64,000 nt of DNA from Alsobacter soli (GTDB lineage: Bacteria > Pseudomonadota > Alphaproteobacteria > Rhizobiales > Beijerinckiaceae). Below are positions 63,148-64,000 of this stretch, one piece after another. Under the pieces are notes generated by a model. That model ran no database searches and was not told the DNA's origin. It worked only from the letters and a program-made list of their open reading frames with translations. Each line of letters begins with the position of its first letter. Position 1 is the stretch's first letter. The translations under genes and the position numbers were made by a program. The stretch is from positions 1 through 64,000 of the forward strand of contig CAMCXA010000006.1 in the NCBI GenBank assembly GCA_945883115.1. Direction: 5' to 3'.

Positions 63148-64000
63148 TCAAAAATAATTCGAATATTGCGGCAGAAATACGCGAAAAACGGCACCCGCGC
63201 CGAGTTGACTTTCAACAGCAAATCTTCCTCGGTGACGATTGACAATATGTTTTACGATAGCGAGACCAAGTCCCGTCCCGCCCTTATCCCGACTAGCTGC
63301 GACATCGATACGGTAGAATCGTTCTGTCAGACGGGGAAGAAATTCGGCGGCTATTCCAGGGCCATAATCCCTGACAGAGAGCTCTACTTCAGGAACTCCG
63401 GTGGTGTTTATGATTGAATGATCAACACAAACTTCGACCTTTCCGCCTGACTGCCCATATTTAATGGCATTTTCAATCAAATTTTCAATAAGCCGGAGTA
63501 ATTCGTCTCGCTCGCCAACGACAAAAACAGCATCTGCAGGCGATTGAAAAAAAATCTCGACATGTCTCTCACGCGCCAAAGGTCGCAACATATCGATCAT
63601 CTCCTGGACGAGTGCCCCAAAATTCACGCCATCAACTGGATGCTTGTGTTCACTCATTTCAACGCGGGACAACGACAATAAATCATCAATCAAGCGTGCC
63701 ATTCGCTGCGCCTGCTCACGCATGATTCCCAAGAATCGTTCATGCGCCTTCAAATCGTTGCGTGCCGAGCCCTGCAAAGTTTCAATAAACCCCAATAATG
63801 ATGCCAAGGGCGTTCTCAATTCATGACTGGCATTTGCCACAAAATCCACCCGCATGGATTCAAGGCGCCGAGCCTCGGTAAGGTCTCTGAACACAACCAT
63901 AATCAAAGGCAATAAAAGAGAACCTGTTGCTACCTCCTCAGATAATCTCGTTACCCGGACCAAGAAGGATCGTTCGACGGGAACCCGCTCAATCAACTCC
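63148..64000 (-). CDS. phoR: Phosphate regulon sensor kinase PhoR (partial)
   Basis: The last 284 codons of PhoR; the 5' part lies outside the window and the frame is open to the edge. Visible are the end of a PAS region, the H-box FVANASHELRTPLASLLGFI, N-box ENLIENAIKYGQSGGKVEV and GGTGLGLAIVKHIVNRHRGR. It phosphorylates PhoB when phosphate is low. It sits directly upstream of pstS with a 175-base gap that carries the pstS promoter. Confidence 0.93.
   Translation of the reverse strand, partial: ELIERVPVERSFLVRVTRLSEEVATGSLLLPLIMVVFRDLTEARRLESMRVDFVANASHELRTPLASLLGFIETLQGSARNDLKAHERFLGIMREQAQRMARLIDDLLSLSRVEMSEHKHPVDGVNFGALVQEMIDMLRPLARERHVEIFFQSPADAVFVVGERDELLRLIENLIENAIKYGQSGGKVEVCVDHSIINTTGVPEVELSVRDYGPGIAAEFLPRLTERFYRIDVAASRDKGGTGLGLAIVKHIVNRHRGRFAVESQLGAGAVFRVFLPQYSNYF

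Overview
The window is chromosomal DNA from an alphaproteobacterium of the order Hyphomicrobiales (Rhizobiales). This rests on gene content and order: the block trxA-addA-addB-murU-tsaE/amgK-divL-ahcY followed by ptsH-EIIA-hprK-chvG-chvI, the run sppA-ihfB-lapA-OCD-trpF-trpB-trpA-accD, a GcrA gene, a PdhS-type kinase, and a tRNA-His that lacks the usual G-1. The genus cannot be fixed from the sequence. No rRNA, phage, transposase or CRISPR array was seen.

Layout. 1-111 is the last part of polA. 112-838 and 1872-2087 are packed with interspersed palindromic repeats that flank, and run into, a trans-3-hydroxy-L-proline dehydratase gene. 2.2-3.7 kb holds an ion antiporter. From 21.2 down to 3.7 kb nearly everything is on the minus strand: the ChvG/ChvI acid/envelope two-component system overlapping an HPr kinase and a partial PTS; ahcY with its own terminator; then a closely packed series of divL, tsaE-amgK, murU (peptidoglycan recycling), addB, addA (double-strand break repair) and trxA. 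21.3-23.5 kb has a PNPOx-like protein, folC and ridA. 23.7-31.2 kb is a plus-strand series: SppA protease, IHF beta, LapA, an ornithine-cyclodeaminase-family protein, overlapping trpFBA, accD and a Gfo/Idh oxidoreductase.

31.2-45.5 kb is the accessory-looking part. It starts with two small minus-strand genes, one with a clear resemblance to nitrile-hydratase-like leader peptides (NHLP). These are followed by a GT39 glycosyltransferase, an amine-catabolism-like cluster (Fe-alcohol dehydrogenase, aldehyde dehydrogenase, glutamine-synthetase-like ligase, APC permease), formate-tetrahydrofolate ligase, malonyl-CoA synthetase with an amidase, a VapBC pair and tRNA-His.

45.6-64 kb holds two phasins, a PdhS-like PAS kinase, an ornithine-lipid acyltransferase (olsB) with a probable Pho box, thymidine phosphorylase with a hydroxyacid reductase, and an arginine block (argD-argF-hslO-NlpC) preceded by a promoter with an immediate terminator hairpin. 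GcrA follows, then the whole phosphate system on the minus strand: phoR (running off the window), pstS, pstC, pstA, pstB, phoU, phoB. The Pho boxes before pstS and olsB suggest that phosphate starvation drives both phosphate uptake and phosphorus-free membrane lipid synthesis.
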